Source: Buchnera aphidicola (Diuraphis noxia)
Lineage (GTDB): Bacteria; Pseudomonadota; Gammaproteobacteria; Enterobacterales; Enterobacteriaceae
Direction: 5' to 3'
DNA: 64,000 nucleotides
Assembly (NCBI RefSeq): GCF_001700895.1
Contig: NZ_CP013259.1
Location: 496,001-560,000 of the forward strand
Positions 55,444 through 64,000 of this stretch are shown in pieces; position 1 is the first letter of the stretch; the number at the start of each line of letters is the position of its first letter. A program made the position numbers and the translations under genes. The notes under the pieces are model-generated. The model saw only the letters and a list, made by a program, of their open reading frames with translations, had not been told where the DNA came from and made no database searches.

Positions 55444-55479
55444 TATTTTTATATTAACTCCTTTTAAGATCACTCTAGA

Positions 55480-55794
55480 TTATTTAATCACTTGACCATC
55501 AGATTTAAAAAATCTGATTTTTTTTCCTTTCTCAAATCTAAAACCAACGCGATCTGCCTTATTAGATTTAGGATTGAAAATAGCAATATTAGATATTTGA
55601 ATAGGTGCTTCTTTTTCAATAATACCACCGCTGTTATTCTGGGCAGGAATTGGTTTTTGATGTTTTTTAATTATATTTAAACCATTTATAATAGCTTTAT
55701 TGGAAGATAATATACTTTTAATAATACCTTTTTTACCTTTGTCTTTCCCAGTTAGTATAATAACTTCATCATTACGACGTAACTTTGATGCCAT
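55480..55794 (-). CDS. rplX: 50S ribosomal protein L24
   Basis: L24 starts 50S assembly and sits by the exit tunnel. The KOW motif [17 protein letters not shown] is at the N-terminus; 104 residues equal E. coli. It follows rplN by 32 bases. Confidence 0.97.
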   Translation of the reverse strand: MASKLRRNDEVIILTGKDKGKKGIIKSILSSNKAIINGLNIIKKHQKPIPAQNNSGGIIEKEAPIQISNIAIFNPKSNKADRVGFRFEKGKKIRFFKSDGQVIK

Positions 55795-55826
55795 CTGTGA
55801 TTCCTTTAAAAATAAAATTTTATTAA

Positions 55827-56195
55827 CTAAAGAACTTCTGGAGCTAATGAAATAATTTTCATAAATTTTTCTGTTCTAAGTTCACGAGTAACCGGTCCAA
55901 AAATTCGAGTCCCTATCGGTTGTTCATTATTGTTTAATACCACACAAGCATTTGTATCAAACCGAATAATAGAACCATCTGATCGTTTCACTCCCTTTTT
56001 TGTTCTTACTATTACAGCTTTCAATACCTCTCCTTTTTTTACTTTTGCTTTAGGTATTGCTTCTTTTATACTAATTTTAATAATATCGCCGATACCTGCA
56101 TATCGACGATGCGAACCACCTAATACTTTAATACACATAGCAGAACGAGCTCCAGAGTTATCTGCTACCTGTAAAATTGTTTGTTCTTGAATCAT
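55827..56195 (-). CDS. rplN: 50S ribosomal protein L14
   Basis: L14 is at the subunit interface. [17 protein letters not shown] and [13 protein letters not shown] are diagnostic; 122 residues (E. coli 123). It is first in the spc operon. The 109-base gap before it contains a weak promoter candidate (-10 TATAAT at 56245-56250 on the minus strand, -35 TTATTA at 56267-56272). Confidence 0.98.
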   Translation of the reverse strand: MIQEQTILQVADNSGARSAMCIKVLGGSHRRYAGIGDIIKISIKEAIPKAKVKKGEVLKAVIVRTKKGVKRSDGSIIRFDTNACVVLNNNEQPIGTRIFGPVTRELRTEKFMKIISLAPEVL

Positions 56196-56304
56196 ATTTT
56201 TAATGCCTTACTTGCTTTTATTTAAGTATTTAAAAAATAATTTTATTATAACATTAGTTCTAATTTTAATAATAAAAAACATAGGAAATTGATTTTTTAA
56301 TTTT

Positions 56305-56556
56305 TTATAAAACAGATTTTTCCACAATACGTATTAAAATCCAAGATTTTGTTTTAGATATTGGACGAGATTCTTTAATTTCTATTAAATCACCGATAGA
56401 ACATTCATTTTTTTCGTCATGAACATGTAATTTTGTAGTTCTTTTAATGAATTTTTTATAAATAGCATGTTTTATAAATCGTTCAATAGTAACTACAGCA
56501 GATTTTTGCATTTTATTGCTAAGAACACGACCTTGTAAAGTACGAGTTTTTTCCAT
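56305..56556 (-). CDS. rpsQ: 30S ribosomal protein S17
   Basis: S17 is a primary 16S-binding protein. [23 protein letters not shown] and [14 protein letters not shown] (shown in part) fit; 83 residues. It ends the S10 operon. Confidence 0.97.
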   Translation of the reverse strand: MEKTRTLQGRVLSNKMQKSAVVTIERFIKHAIYKKFIKRTTKLHVHDEKNECSIGDLIEIKESRPISKTKSWILIRIVEKSVL

Positions 56557-56558
56557 TT

Positions 56559-56753
56559 CTAATTGCCTTTTTTTTCTGTCAATAACGTCTTCACTTGTGC
56601 AATGTTTCGTCTCACTTTTTTTAATAAATGAGGTTGTTTTAATTTTCCAGAAACAGATTGCATACGAAGATTAAACTGTTCTCGAAGTAATTGTATAAGC
56701 TCTGATTTCAGATCTTTTTCATTTTTTTTTCGTAATTTTACTATTTCTTTCAT
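56559..56753 (-). CDS. rpmC: 50S ribosomal protein L29
   Basis: L29 lies at the tunnel exit near the trigger-factor and SRP docking site. The 64 residues are a helical hairpin ending [15 protein letters not shown]. Its start overlaps the rplP stop (TAATG) and it is two bases from rpsQ. Confidence 0.96.
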   Translation of the reverse strand: MKEIVKLRKKNEKDLKSELIQLLREQFNLRMQSVSGKLKQPHLLKKVRRNIAQVKTLLTEKKGN

Positions 56754-57163
56754 TACATCACCATTTTAGTCACAAAAATAGTTTTTATTGGTAATTTTGC
56801 TGCTGCTAACTTAAATGCTTCACGTGATTCTTCTTCAGTAACTCCATCTAATTCATAAAGAATTTTTCCAGGTTGCACTAAAGCTACCCAATACTCAACA
56901 TTTCCTTTACCTTTTCCCATTCTAACTTCTAATGGTTTTTGAGTTATAGGTTTATCTGGGAAAATACGTATCCACATTTTACCTTGTCTTTTAATACAGC
57001 GAGTTATGGTTCTTCTTGCAGATTCAATTTGACGAGCTGTTAAACGTCCTCGATCAATAGCTTTTAAACCGAAAGAACCAAAATTAATGTTAGTACCAGA
57101 AGCGAGACCACGATTTCGTCCCTTGTGCATTTTGCGAAATTTAGTACGTTTTGGTTGTAACAT
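56753..57163 (-). CDS. rplP: 50S ribosomal protein L16
   Basis: L16 helps to form the A-site region. [18 protein letters not shown] and [15 protein letters not shown] are diagnostic; 136 residues equal E. coli. Its start overlaps the rpsC stop by one base (TAATG). Confidence 0.98.
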   Translation of the reverse strand: MLQPKRTKFRKMHKGRNRGLASGTNINFGSFGLKAIDRGRLTARQIESARRTITRCIKRQGKMWIRIFPDKPITQKPLEVRMGKGKGNVEYWVALVQPGKILYELDGVTEEESREAFKLAAAKLPIKTIFVTKMVM

Positions 57164-57888
57164 TATTTATCTCCTATCCTTCTTGTTTTTATTTTCGATT
57201 TTGACGATTTTATTTTTTTTTGAACAGAAGGTTTTTCTAGCTTGTCTACCGCTGCCATACCACCTAATATTTCACCTTTAAAAATCCATACTTTAACACC
57301 TATGACACCATATGTCGTGTGAGCTTCGGAAACGTTATAATCAATATTTGCACGTAATGTATGTAACGGAACTCTACCTTCTCTATACCATTCTCTACGA
57401 GCTATCTCTGCTCCACCTAACCGACCACTCACTTCTACTTTAATACCTTTTGCACCTTGTCGCATAGCATTTTGAACAGATCTTTTCATAGCACGTCTAA
57501 ACATTACTCTTCTTTCTAATTGAGCCGTAATATTATTGGAAACAAGTTTAGCATCTAGTTCTGGTTTACGTACTTCAGAAATATTGATTTGAACTGGAAC
57601 ACCAGTAATTTTAGCTATAGTTATTTTCAATTTTTCTACATCTTCACCTTTTTTCCCGATCACAATACCTGGTCTTGCAGTATAAATAGTAACGCGTATA
57701 CTTTTTGCAGGTCTTTCAATAATAATTCGAGAAATTGATGCTTTAGATAACTCTTTCATTAAAAACTGACGAACTTTATAATCACTGTTTAAATTATCCG
57801 CAAAATCTTTAGTATTAGAAAACCACACTGAATTCCATTTTTTTATTATACCTAGTCGCATTCCATTAGGATGTACTTTCTGACCCAT
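57163..57888 (-). CDS. rpsC: 30S ribosomal protein S3
   Basis: S3 lies at the mRNA entry channel. [20 protein letters not shown], the KH motif [12 protein letters not shown], and [17 protein letters not shown] are clear. The 241 residues are slightly longer than E. coli (233), owing to a Lys-rich tail. Confidence 0.98.
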   Translation of the reverse strand: MGQKVHPNGMRLGIIKKWNSVWFSNTKDFADNLNSDYKVRQFLMKELSKASISRIIIERPAKSIRVTIYTARPGIVIGKKGEDVEKLKITIAKITGVPVQINISEVRKPELDAKLVSNNITAQLERRVMFRRAMKRSVQNAMRQGAKGIKVEVSGRLGGAEIARREWYREGRVPLHTLRANIDYNVSEAHTTYGVIGVKVWIFKGEILGGMAAVDKLEKPSVQKKIKSSKSKIKTRRIGDK

Positions 57889-57906
57889 TATTATTTCTCC
57901 TCGATA

Positions 57907-58239
57907 TTAACGATCAGATACAACTACAGTAATATGACTAGTACGTTTTAAAATACGATCTGCACGTCCTTTAGCACGTGGCATCATTCTTTTCATGGTT
58001 GAACCTTCATTAATAAAAATTTGTTTGATTACTAATTGATCTATATCTACACCATTGTTATGTTCTGCGTTTGCTATTGCCGATTCTAATACTTTCTTTA
58101 CTAAGATAGCGGCTTTTTTTTTGTTGTACGTTAAAATATTTAGTGCATGTGGAACTTTTTTACCACGAATGAGATTTGCAATTAAACGTACTTTTTGTGC
58201 AGAAGATTTGGCTTGACGATGTTGAGCTAATGTTTCCAT
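57907..58239 (-). CDS. rplV: 50S ribosomal protein L22
   Basis: L22 lines the exit tunnel. [16 protein letters not shown] and the tip-loop region [21 protein letters not shown] fit; 110 residues equal E. coli. Confidence 0.98.
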   Translation of the reverse strand: METLAQHRQAKSSAQKVRLIANLIRGKKVPHALNILTYNKKKAAILVKKVLESAIANAEHNNGVDIDQLVIKQIFINEGSTMKRMMPRAKGRADRILKRTSHITVVVSDR

Positions 58240-58257
58240 TTACACTTCCTCTTATCT

Positions 58258-58536
58258 TTAACGTTTTTTTACTTTTTTGTCAGCAGTGTGTCCTCTATAA
58301 GTTCGAGTTAAAGAAAATTCACCTAATTTATGTCCTACCATTTCTTCTGTAATATATACAGGAATATGATGACGACCATTGTGAACAGATATGGTTAATC
58401 CGACCATATTAGGGAAAATTGTTGAACGTCTAGACCAAGTTTTGATCGGTTTTTTATCACTTTTTTTTATTGATTTTTCTACTTTATTAAACAAACTAAT
58501 ATCAATATAAGGACCTTTCTTAAGAGAACGCGGCAT
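58258..58536 (-). CDS. rpsS: 30S ribosomal protein S19
   Basis: S19 lies in the 30S head with S13. The start at 58536 ([15 protein letters not shown]) gives 92 residues, the E. coli length. The frame stays open further upstream but only over rpl[17 protein letters not shown] is diagnostic. Confidence 0.98.
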   Translation of the reverse strand: MPRSLKKGPYIDISLFNKVEKSIKKSDKKPIKTWSRRSTIFPNMVGLTISVHNGRHHIPVYITEEMVGHKLGEFSLTRTYRGHTADKKVKKR

Positions 58537-58558
58537 ATTAAAATGATCCTCTCTGAGA

Positions 58559-59380
58559 TTATTTAACACGATGACGTAAAATAAACTTTTCAGTACGTTT
58601 ATTTCTACGAGTTTTTTTACCTTTAGTTTGAACACCCCAAGGGCTAACAGGATGTTTACCAAAGTTTCTTCCTTCACCACCTCCATGCGGATGATCAACA
58701 GGATTCATTGCTGTACCCCGAACAGTAGGACGTATCCCCTTCCAACGAGAAGCTCCTGCTTTTCCTAAAACTGTTAACATATGTTCAGAATTGCCAACTT
58801 CACCAATAGTAGCTCTACAATTAGATGGTATTTTTCGCATTTCACCTGATCGTAATCGTAACGTAGCGTATGCTTTATCACATGCAACCAATTGTGTATA
58901 ACTTCCTGCAGAACGTGCTATTTGCCCACCTTTTCCTGGTTTCATTTCAACATTATGTATAAGTGTACCAACTGGTATTTTGTCAATCGGCAAGCAGTTA
59001 CCTATTTTAACAGCTGAATGTATACCAGACATTACAATATCTCCTATTCGCAAATTTTTTGCTGCTAAGATATAATTTCTCTGTCCATCTCTATATAATA
59101 TTAACGCAATATTAGAAGAACGATTAGGATCATATTCCAATCTTTCTACAACAGCTTCTATATTATCTTTCTGTCTTTTAAAATCTATAATACGATATGC
59201 TTTTTTATGTCCACCACCGATATGTCGGGTTGTGATCCTGCCATTATTATTACGTCCTCCACTTTTATTTTTTTTCTTTAGAAGTAAAGAATATGGTTTT
59301 CCTTTATATAATTCTGTATTAATAACTTTAATAACATGACGACGACCTGGAGATGTTGGTTTGCATTTAACAATTGCCAT
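58559..59380 (-). CDS. rplB: 50S ribosomal protein L2
   Basis: L2 is essential for peptidyl transfer and subunit joining. The start at 59380 ([16 protein letters not shown]) gives 273 residues, the E. coli length. The conserved loop [12 protein letters not shown] with the key His is intact. Confidence 0.98.
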   Translation of the reverse strand: MAIVKCKPTSPGRRHVIKVINTELYKGKPYSLLLKKKNKSGGRNNNGRITTRHIGGGHKKAYRIIDFKRQKDNIEAVVERLEYDPNRSSNIALILYRDGQRNYILAAKNLRIGDIVMSGIHSAVKIGNCLPIDKIPVGTLIHNVEMKPGKGGQIARSAGSYTQLVACDKAYATLRLRSGEMRKIPSNCRATIGEVGNSEHMLTVLGKAGASRWKGIRPTVRGTAMNPVDHPHGGGEGRNFGKHPVSPWGVQTKGKKTRRNKRTEKFILRHRVK

Positions 59381-59408
59381 TGTTTTTTCCTTAAATTTAC
59401 TCTGCATT

Positions 59409-59711
59409 TTAATCTGCATTACCTATAAAATCTAAATTGTACCCTTTTTTAACTTTAATATAGGCTTTCTTCCAATTACTTTTCTGAATAATACGGTTAG
59501 ATTGACGCTTTTTTTTTCCTTTTATTCTTAGAGTTTTGACGCTTTCAATTTCTACATTAAATATTTTTTTTACTGCATATTTTATTTCATATTTAGTCGC
59601 ATTGTATAATACTTTTAAAACAACGGTATTAAACTTTTCTGTAGAAATAGAAGATTTTTCAGATATATGTGGAGACCGTAAGATTGTAAACAAACGCTCT
59701 TTAGAGATCAT
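59409..59711 (-). CDS. rplW: 50S ribosomal protein L23
   Basis: L23 at the tunnel exit is the docking site of trigger factor and [23 protein letters not shown] and the docking Glu region are kept; 100 residues equal E. coli. Its start overlaps the rplD stop (ATGA). Confidence 0.97.
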   Translation of the reverse strand: MISKERLFTILRSPHISEKSSISTEKFNTVVLKVLYNATKYEIKYAVKKIFNVEIESVKTLRIKGKKKRQSNRIIQKSNWKKAYIKVKKGYNLDFIGNAD

Positions 59712-60313
59712 GAAAGTATTTCCTCTATTTGTTTTACTGCATCAACCGTAATAATTACATATTCAAACGCAATTAAACTAATAGGATCTATAGAACGAAC
59801 ATCTTTAACATCAACTGAATATAAATTCCTAGATGCAAGTAATAAATTATTGTCTATTGTGTTAGTAATAATAAGAACATTGTTTAAATCTATTTCTTTC
59901 AATTTTTGTACTAACAATTTTGTTTTAGGTGAATTTAAAGAAAAATTTTTAAAAACAATTAATCTTTTCTGACGTATTAATTCAGAAAAAATACTTTTTA
60001 ATGCGCCACGATACATTTTTTTATTAACTTTTTGACTATAATCTTGTGGTTTTGCAGCAAATGTTACACCACCAGATCGCCATATTGGACTTCTAATAGA
60101 TCCTGCACGTGCACGACCTGTGCCTTTTTGACGCCATGGTTTTCTACCTGATCCAGAAACTTCAGAACGATTTTTTTGAGCTTTTGTCCCTTGCCGCATA
60201 GATGCTGAATAAGAAATAACAACTTGATGAATTAGAGCTTTATTAAAATCACGACCAAAAATGATTTCAGAAACATTAAGAATACTTTGTACGTCTTTCA
60301 CTACTAATTCCAT
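59708..60313 (-). CDS. rplD: 50S ribosomal protein L4
   Basis: L4 lines the exit tunnel and, in E. coli, represses the S10 operon. The start at 60313 ([10 protein letters not shown]) gives 201 residues, equal to E. coli. [20 protein letters not shown] is diagnostic. A longer in-frame start at 60334 runs into the gap after rplC and is unlikely. Confidence 0.98.
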   Translation of the reverse strand: MELVVKDVQSILNVSEIIFGRDFNKALIHQVVISYSASMRQGTKAQKNRSEVSGSGRKPWRQKGTGRARAGSIRSPIWRSGGVTFAAKPQDYSQKVNKKMYRGALKSIFSELIRQKRLIVFKNFSLNSPKTKLLVQKLKEIDLNNVLIITNTIDNNLLLASRNLYSVDVKDVRSIDPISLIAFEYVIITVDAVKQIEEILS

Positions 60314-60330
60314 TCTTTGCTCCTCACTAC

Positions 60331-60960
60331 TCAAACCTTAATAGCTGGTTTAACAATAAGATTACCACCAGTAGCACCAGGAACAGCGCCTTTTACTAAA
60401 AGAAGATTTTTTCTATCATCAATCTTTACTATATTTAAACTTTGTACGGTAACACGATGATTACCTAATTGTCCTGCCATTTTTTTACCTTTAAAAACCC
60501 TACCAGGAGTTTGATTCTGACCAATAGAACCAGGCACTCTATGAGATAGAGAATTTCCATGAGTTGCGTCTTGAGTATTAAAATTCCAACGTTTTACTGT
60601 ACCACAAAAACCTTTTCCTTTAGAAAAACCTGTAACATCTACTTTTTTTATATTTTTGAAAAAATTTATTTGAATTTTTTGTCCAACTTGAAAAATCTCT
60701 TCTGAATTAATTCTAAACTCCCATAAACCTCGTCCAGGAACAACACCAGATTTTAAAAAATGACCTGAGTTTGGTTTATTTAATTTATTAGTCTTAATAA
60801 CACCAGTTGTGACCTGAATGGCATCATAAAAATCAGTATTTAAAGTTTTTACTTGTGTAATTCGATTTTCTTGTAGTTCAATTACTGTCACTGGAATCGA
60901 AGCACCTTCTTTATTAAAAATACGAGTCATACCAAGTTTTTTGCCAACTAAACCAATCAT
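60331..60960 (-). CDS. rplC: 50S ribosomal protein L3
   Basis: L3 helps to organise the peptidyl transferase centre. [15 protein letters not shown] and the extended loop [19 protein letters not shown] are diagnostic, including the Gln that is methylated in E. coli; 209 residues equal E. coli. Confidence 0.98.
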   Translation of the reverse strand: MIGLVGKKLGMTRIFNKEGASIPVTVIELQENRITQVKTLNTDFYDAIQVTTGVIKTNKLNKPNSGHFLKSGVVPGRGLWEFRINSEEIFQVGQKIQINFFKNIKKVDVTGFSKGKGFCGTVKRWNFNTQDATHGNSLSHRVPGSIGQNQTPGRVFKGKKMAGQLGNHRVTVQSLNIVKIDDRKNLLLVKGAVPGATGGNLIVKPAIKV

Positions 60961-61005
60961 TTGTTTAATACCTTAATCGTATACATCTCTAGTATTTATT
61001 GCTCA

Positions 61006-61565
<560 letters not shown>

Positions 61566-61594
61566 AAGAAAAGAGCATTTTATACTCTTTTCTT
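61566..61594 (-). terminator. Hairpin downstream of tuf
   Basis: AAGAAAAGAG (61566-61575 on the plus strand) pairs perfectly with CTCTTTTCTT (61585-61594). It lies 52 bases past the tuf stop and probably ends the fusA-tuf transcript, separating it from the S10 operon. Confidence 0.65.
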
Positions 61595-61645
61595 AATAAA
61601 TTCAACTAGATATAAAAAATAAAAAATATTGCAAATAGAAAATTA

Positions 61646-62830
61646 TTAATTTAAAACTTTAGAAACTACACCAGCACCGACGGTACGACCACCTTCACGT
61701 ATAGCAAATCGTAATCCATCAGTCATAGCAATAGGATTAATTAAAGTAACAGTCATTTTTACATTATCACCTGGCATAACCATTTCAATGCCTTCAGGTA
61801 ATTCAATAGAACCAGTTACATCAGTAGTTCTAAAATAAAACTGAGGACGATATCCCTTAAAAAATGGAGTATGGCGCCCACCTTCTTCTTTGGATAGAAC
61901 ATAAACTTCAGACTCAAATGTTGTATGTGGGTGGATACTGCCTGGTTTTGCTAAAACTTGACCCCTTTCAATTTCATCACGTTTTGTACCACGAAGTAAA
62001 ACACCTACGTTTTCTCCAGCTCGACCTTCATCTAATAACTTTCTAAACATTTCTACACCAGTACAAGTAGTTTTTGTTGTTTTTTTTATTCCAACAATTT
62101 CTACTTCCTCACCAACTTTAACAACACCTTTTTCTACTCGACCAGTCACTACTGTTCCTCTTCCTGATATAGAAAAAACATCTTCTATTGGTAATAAAAA
62201 AGGTTGATCTATTGCTCGTTTAGGTTCAGGAATATAACTGTCTAAAAATTTAGATAAATCAATAATTTTTGCTTCCCATTCAGGATCACCTTCTAATGCT
62301 TTAAGAGCTGAACCACGAATAATAGGAGTATTGTCTCCAGGAAAATCATACTGTGTTAATAAATCACGAACCTCCATTTCTACTAATTCAAGTAATTCTT
62401 CATCATCTACCATATCACATTTATTAAGAAAGACAACAATGTAAGGAACTCCTACTTGTCTTCCAAGTAAAATATGTTCACGAGTTTGAGGCATAGGACC
62501 ATCAGTTGCAGCTACTACTAAAATAGCACCATCCATTTGAGCTGCCCCAGTGATCATATTTTTTATATAGTCAGCATGACCAGGACAATCTACATGAGCA
62601 TAATGTCTCAACTCTGTGTCATATTCTACATGAGAAGTATTAATTGTAATGCCTCTAGCTTTTTCTTCTGGAGCATTATCTATTTGATCAAAAGCACGTG
62701 CAGAACCGCCATATTTTTTAGATAAAACAGTTGTAATTGCGGCAGTTAAAGTAGTTTTACCATGATCTACATGACCAATAGTTCCTACATTTATATGAGG
62801 TTTTAAACGCTGAAATTTTTCTTTAGACAT
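61646..62830 (-). CDS. tuf: Elongation factor Tu
   Basis: EF-Tu delivers aminoacyl-tRNA to the ribosome. G1 GHVDHGKT, G3 DCPGH, and G4 NKCD are intact. The start at 62830 ([16 protein letters not shown]) gives 394 residues, the E. coli length; an ATG 13 codons earlier is not supported. In E. coli tufA ends the str operon; here it is next to the S10 operon. A single tuf gene is expected in this genome. Confidence 0.98.
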   Translation of the reverse strand: MSKEKFQRLKPHINVGTIGHVDHGKTTLTAAITTVLSKKYGGSARAFDQIDNAPEEKARGITINTSHVEYDTELRHYAHVDCPGHADYIKNMITGAAQMDGAILVVAATDGPMPQTREHILLGRQVGVPYIVVFLNKCDMVDDEELLELVEMEVRDLLTQYDFPGDNTPIIRGSALKALEGDPEWEAKIIDLSKFLDSYIPEPKRAIDQPFLLPIEDVFSISGRGTVVTGRVEKGVVKVGEEVEIVGIKKTTKTTCTGVEMFRKLLDEGRAGENVGVLLRGTKRDEIERGQVLAKPGSIHPHTTFESEVYVLSKEEGGRHTPFFKGYRPQFYFRTTDVTGSIELPEGIEMVMPGDNVKMTVTLINPIAMTDGLRFAIREGGRTVGAGVVSKVLN

Positions 62831-62890
62831 TAATTGATTCCTTAAATGATATATTTTTATAAAAAACATTATATATATTATATAAAACTT

Positions 62891-64000
62891 TTACTTTTCT
62901 CTGTTTTCAATAATAGTTGTAGAAATGTTAGCAGGTGCTTCTATATATTTTAAAAATTCCATAGAATATGAAGCTCTTCCTTGAGTTTGAGAACGCAAAT
63001 CAGTAGCATAACCGAACATCTCAGATAAAGGCACGCATGCTTTAATAATTTTTCCAATTGATAAATCTTTCATACCTTCAATAATGCCTCTTCTACGATT
63101 TAAATCACCAATAACATCTCCCATATAATCATCTGGAGTTTCCACCTCTACTTTCATAATAGGTTCTAATAAAACTGGATTTGCTTTCTTAAATCCATCT
63201 TTAAATGCAAAAGAAGCCGCTAATTTAAATGCTAATTCAGAAGAATCAACATCATGATAAGAACCAAAGTAAAGACGCACACCAATATCTACTACTGGAT
63301 ATCCAGCTAATGGACCATATTTCAGTTGTTCTTGAATTCCTTTATCAATAGCTGAAATATATTCGTTAGGTATAACTCCTCCTTTTATATCATTTATGAA
63401 GACATAACCTGAACCTCCCGGTTCTAATGGAAATAATTCTATAACAACATGACCATATTGGCCTCTTCCACCTGATTGTTTAATATGTTTACCTTCAATA
63501 TCTTTTACTTTTTTTAAAATAGTTTCACGATATGCTACTTGAGGTTTACCAATGTTAGCATCTACACTAAATTCTCTTTTCATACGATCAACAATGATTT
63601 CTAAATGTAGTTCACCCATTCCAGAAATGATGGTTTGATTTGACTCTTGATCAGTGCACACTCGAAAAGATGGATCTTCTTTTGCTAATCTTGCTAAGGC
63701 TAAGCCCATTTTTTCTTGATCTACTTTTGTTTTAGGTTCTACAGAAATAGATATAACTGGCTCTGGAAACTCCATTTTTTCCAATATGATCGGTTGATTT
63801 AAATCACATAAAGTATCTCCAGTAGTAACATCTTTTAAACCAATAGCTGCAGCAATATCACCAGCATAAACTTCTTTTATTTCTTCTCTTTTGTTCGCAT
63901 GCATTTGAACAATTCTACCAAATCTTTCTTTTTGAGTTTTAACAGAATTAAATACAATATCTCCACATTTTACAACTCCCGAATAAACACGAAAAAAAGT
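62891..64000 (-). CDS. fusA: Elongation factor G, C-terminal part (partial)
   Basis: EF-G drives translocation. The frame stays open to the window edge at 64000, giving the last 369 residues of about 700; the ATG at 63904 (MHANKREE) is internal. FFRVYSGVV (domain II), GMGELHLEI (domain III), GGRGQYGHV (domain IV) and [18 protein letters not shown] (domain V) match. The 5' part, with the GTPase domain, lies outside. It is 60 bases upstream of tuf, in the str order. Confidence 0.97.
   Translation of the reverse strand, partial: TFFRVYSGVVKCGDIVFNSVKTQKERFGRIVQMHANKREEIKEVYAGDIAAAIGLKDVTTGDTLCDLNQPIILEKMEFPEPVISISVEPKTKVDQEKMGLALARLAKEDPSFRVCTDQESNQTIISGMGELHLEIIVDRMKREFSVDANIGKPQVAYRETILKKVKDIEGKHIKQSGGRGQYGHVVIELFPLEPGGSGYVFINDIKGGVIPNEYISAIDKGIQEQLKYGPLAGYPVVDIGVRLYFGSYHDVDSSELAFKLAASFAFKDGFKKANPVLLEPIMKVEVETPDDYMGDVIGDLNRRRGIIEGMKDLSIGKIIKACVPLSEMFGYATDLRSQTQGRASYSMEFLKYIEAPANISTTIIENREK

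Noticed and set aside
58536..58698. Long N-terminal extension of S19
   Set aside because: The extension is the rplB coding sequence read in another frame; the S19 start is at 58536.
62530..62725. Plus-strand ORF opposite tuf
   Set aside because: Antisense shadow of a highly conserved gene with no homology.

Overview
The window is a piece of chromosome from Buchnera aphidicola, the obligate nutritional endosymbiont of aphids (Gammaproteobacteria, close to Escherichia/Erwinia). The evidence is extreme AT richness outside the rRNA genes, Lys/Asn/Ile-rich proteins that otherwise read like E. coli orthologues, almost no mobile DNA, a 23S-5S unit headed by tRNA-Glu and aroE with no 16S gene, and a ribD gene split in two. 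Identifications rest on motifs and on E. coli sequences and gene orders recalled from memory; no database search was possible.

Layout. (1) 1-6.3 kb: end of recC, then recB and recD, followed by a decayed region holding remnants of argA (minus strand) and an initiator tRNA. (2) 6.4-10.1 kb: mltA and the riboflavin genes ribH, ribD1 and ribD2, then nusB. The gap between ribH and ribD1 carries a likely nrdR relic. (3) 10.1-14.1 kb: isoprenoid genes dxs and ispA and the transporter yajR. (4) 14.1-19.2 kb: tusE, then the cytochrome bo3 quinol oxidase operon cyoABCDE. (5) 19.5-27.9 kb: bolA and the protein quality-control cluster tig-clpP-clpX-lon-ppiD. (6) 28-39.5 kb: queC, the ABC exporter pair mdlA/mdlB, the SRP RNA gene ffs, dnaX, ybaB, htpG, adk, tRNA-Arg, folD and cysS. 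(7) 39.7-45.9 kb: ybeD, cspE, the tRNA-Glu-23S-5S rRNA unit with its promoter, aroE, tsaC and smg. (8) 46-64 kb: def-fmt, then on the minus strand a merged str-S10-spc-alpha ribosomal supercluster from fusA and tuf (64 kb end) down to rpoA and rplQ.

The retained genes give DNA end processing, riboflavin and isoprenoid precursors, aerobic respiration, proteostasis and a nearly complete central translation block. The region shows reduction in progress: argA and nrdR survive only as fossils; DnaX, YajR and IspA are shortened; and the trigger-factor PPIase domain is degenerate.

I see no insertion sequence, prophage, CRISPR array or wholly novel system. The points most worth following are the argA fossil (loss of the first arginine step), the one-codon split of ribD at its domain border, the gamma-only DnaX, the FPP synthase lacking its second pyrophosphate-binding loop, and the catalytic lysine of FolD encoded inside a 12-A tract.
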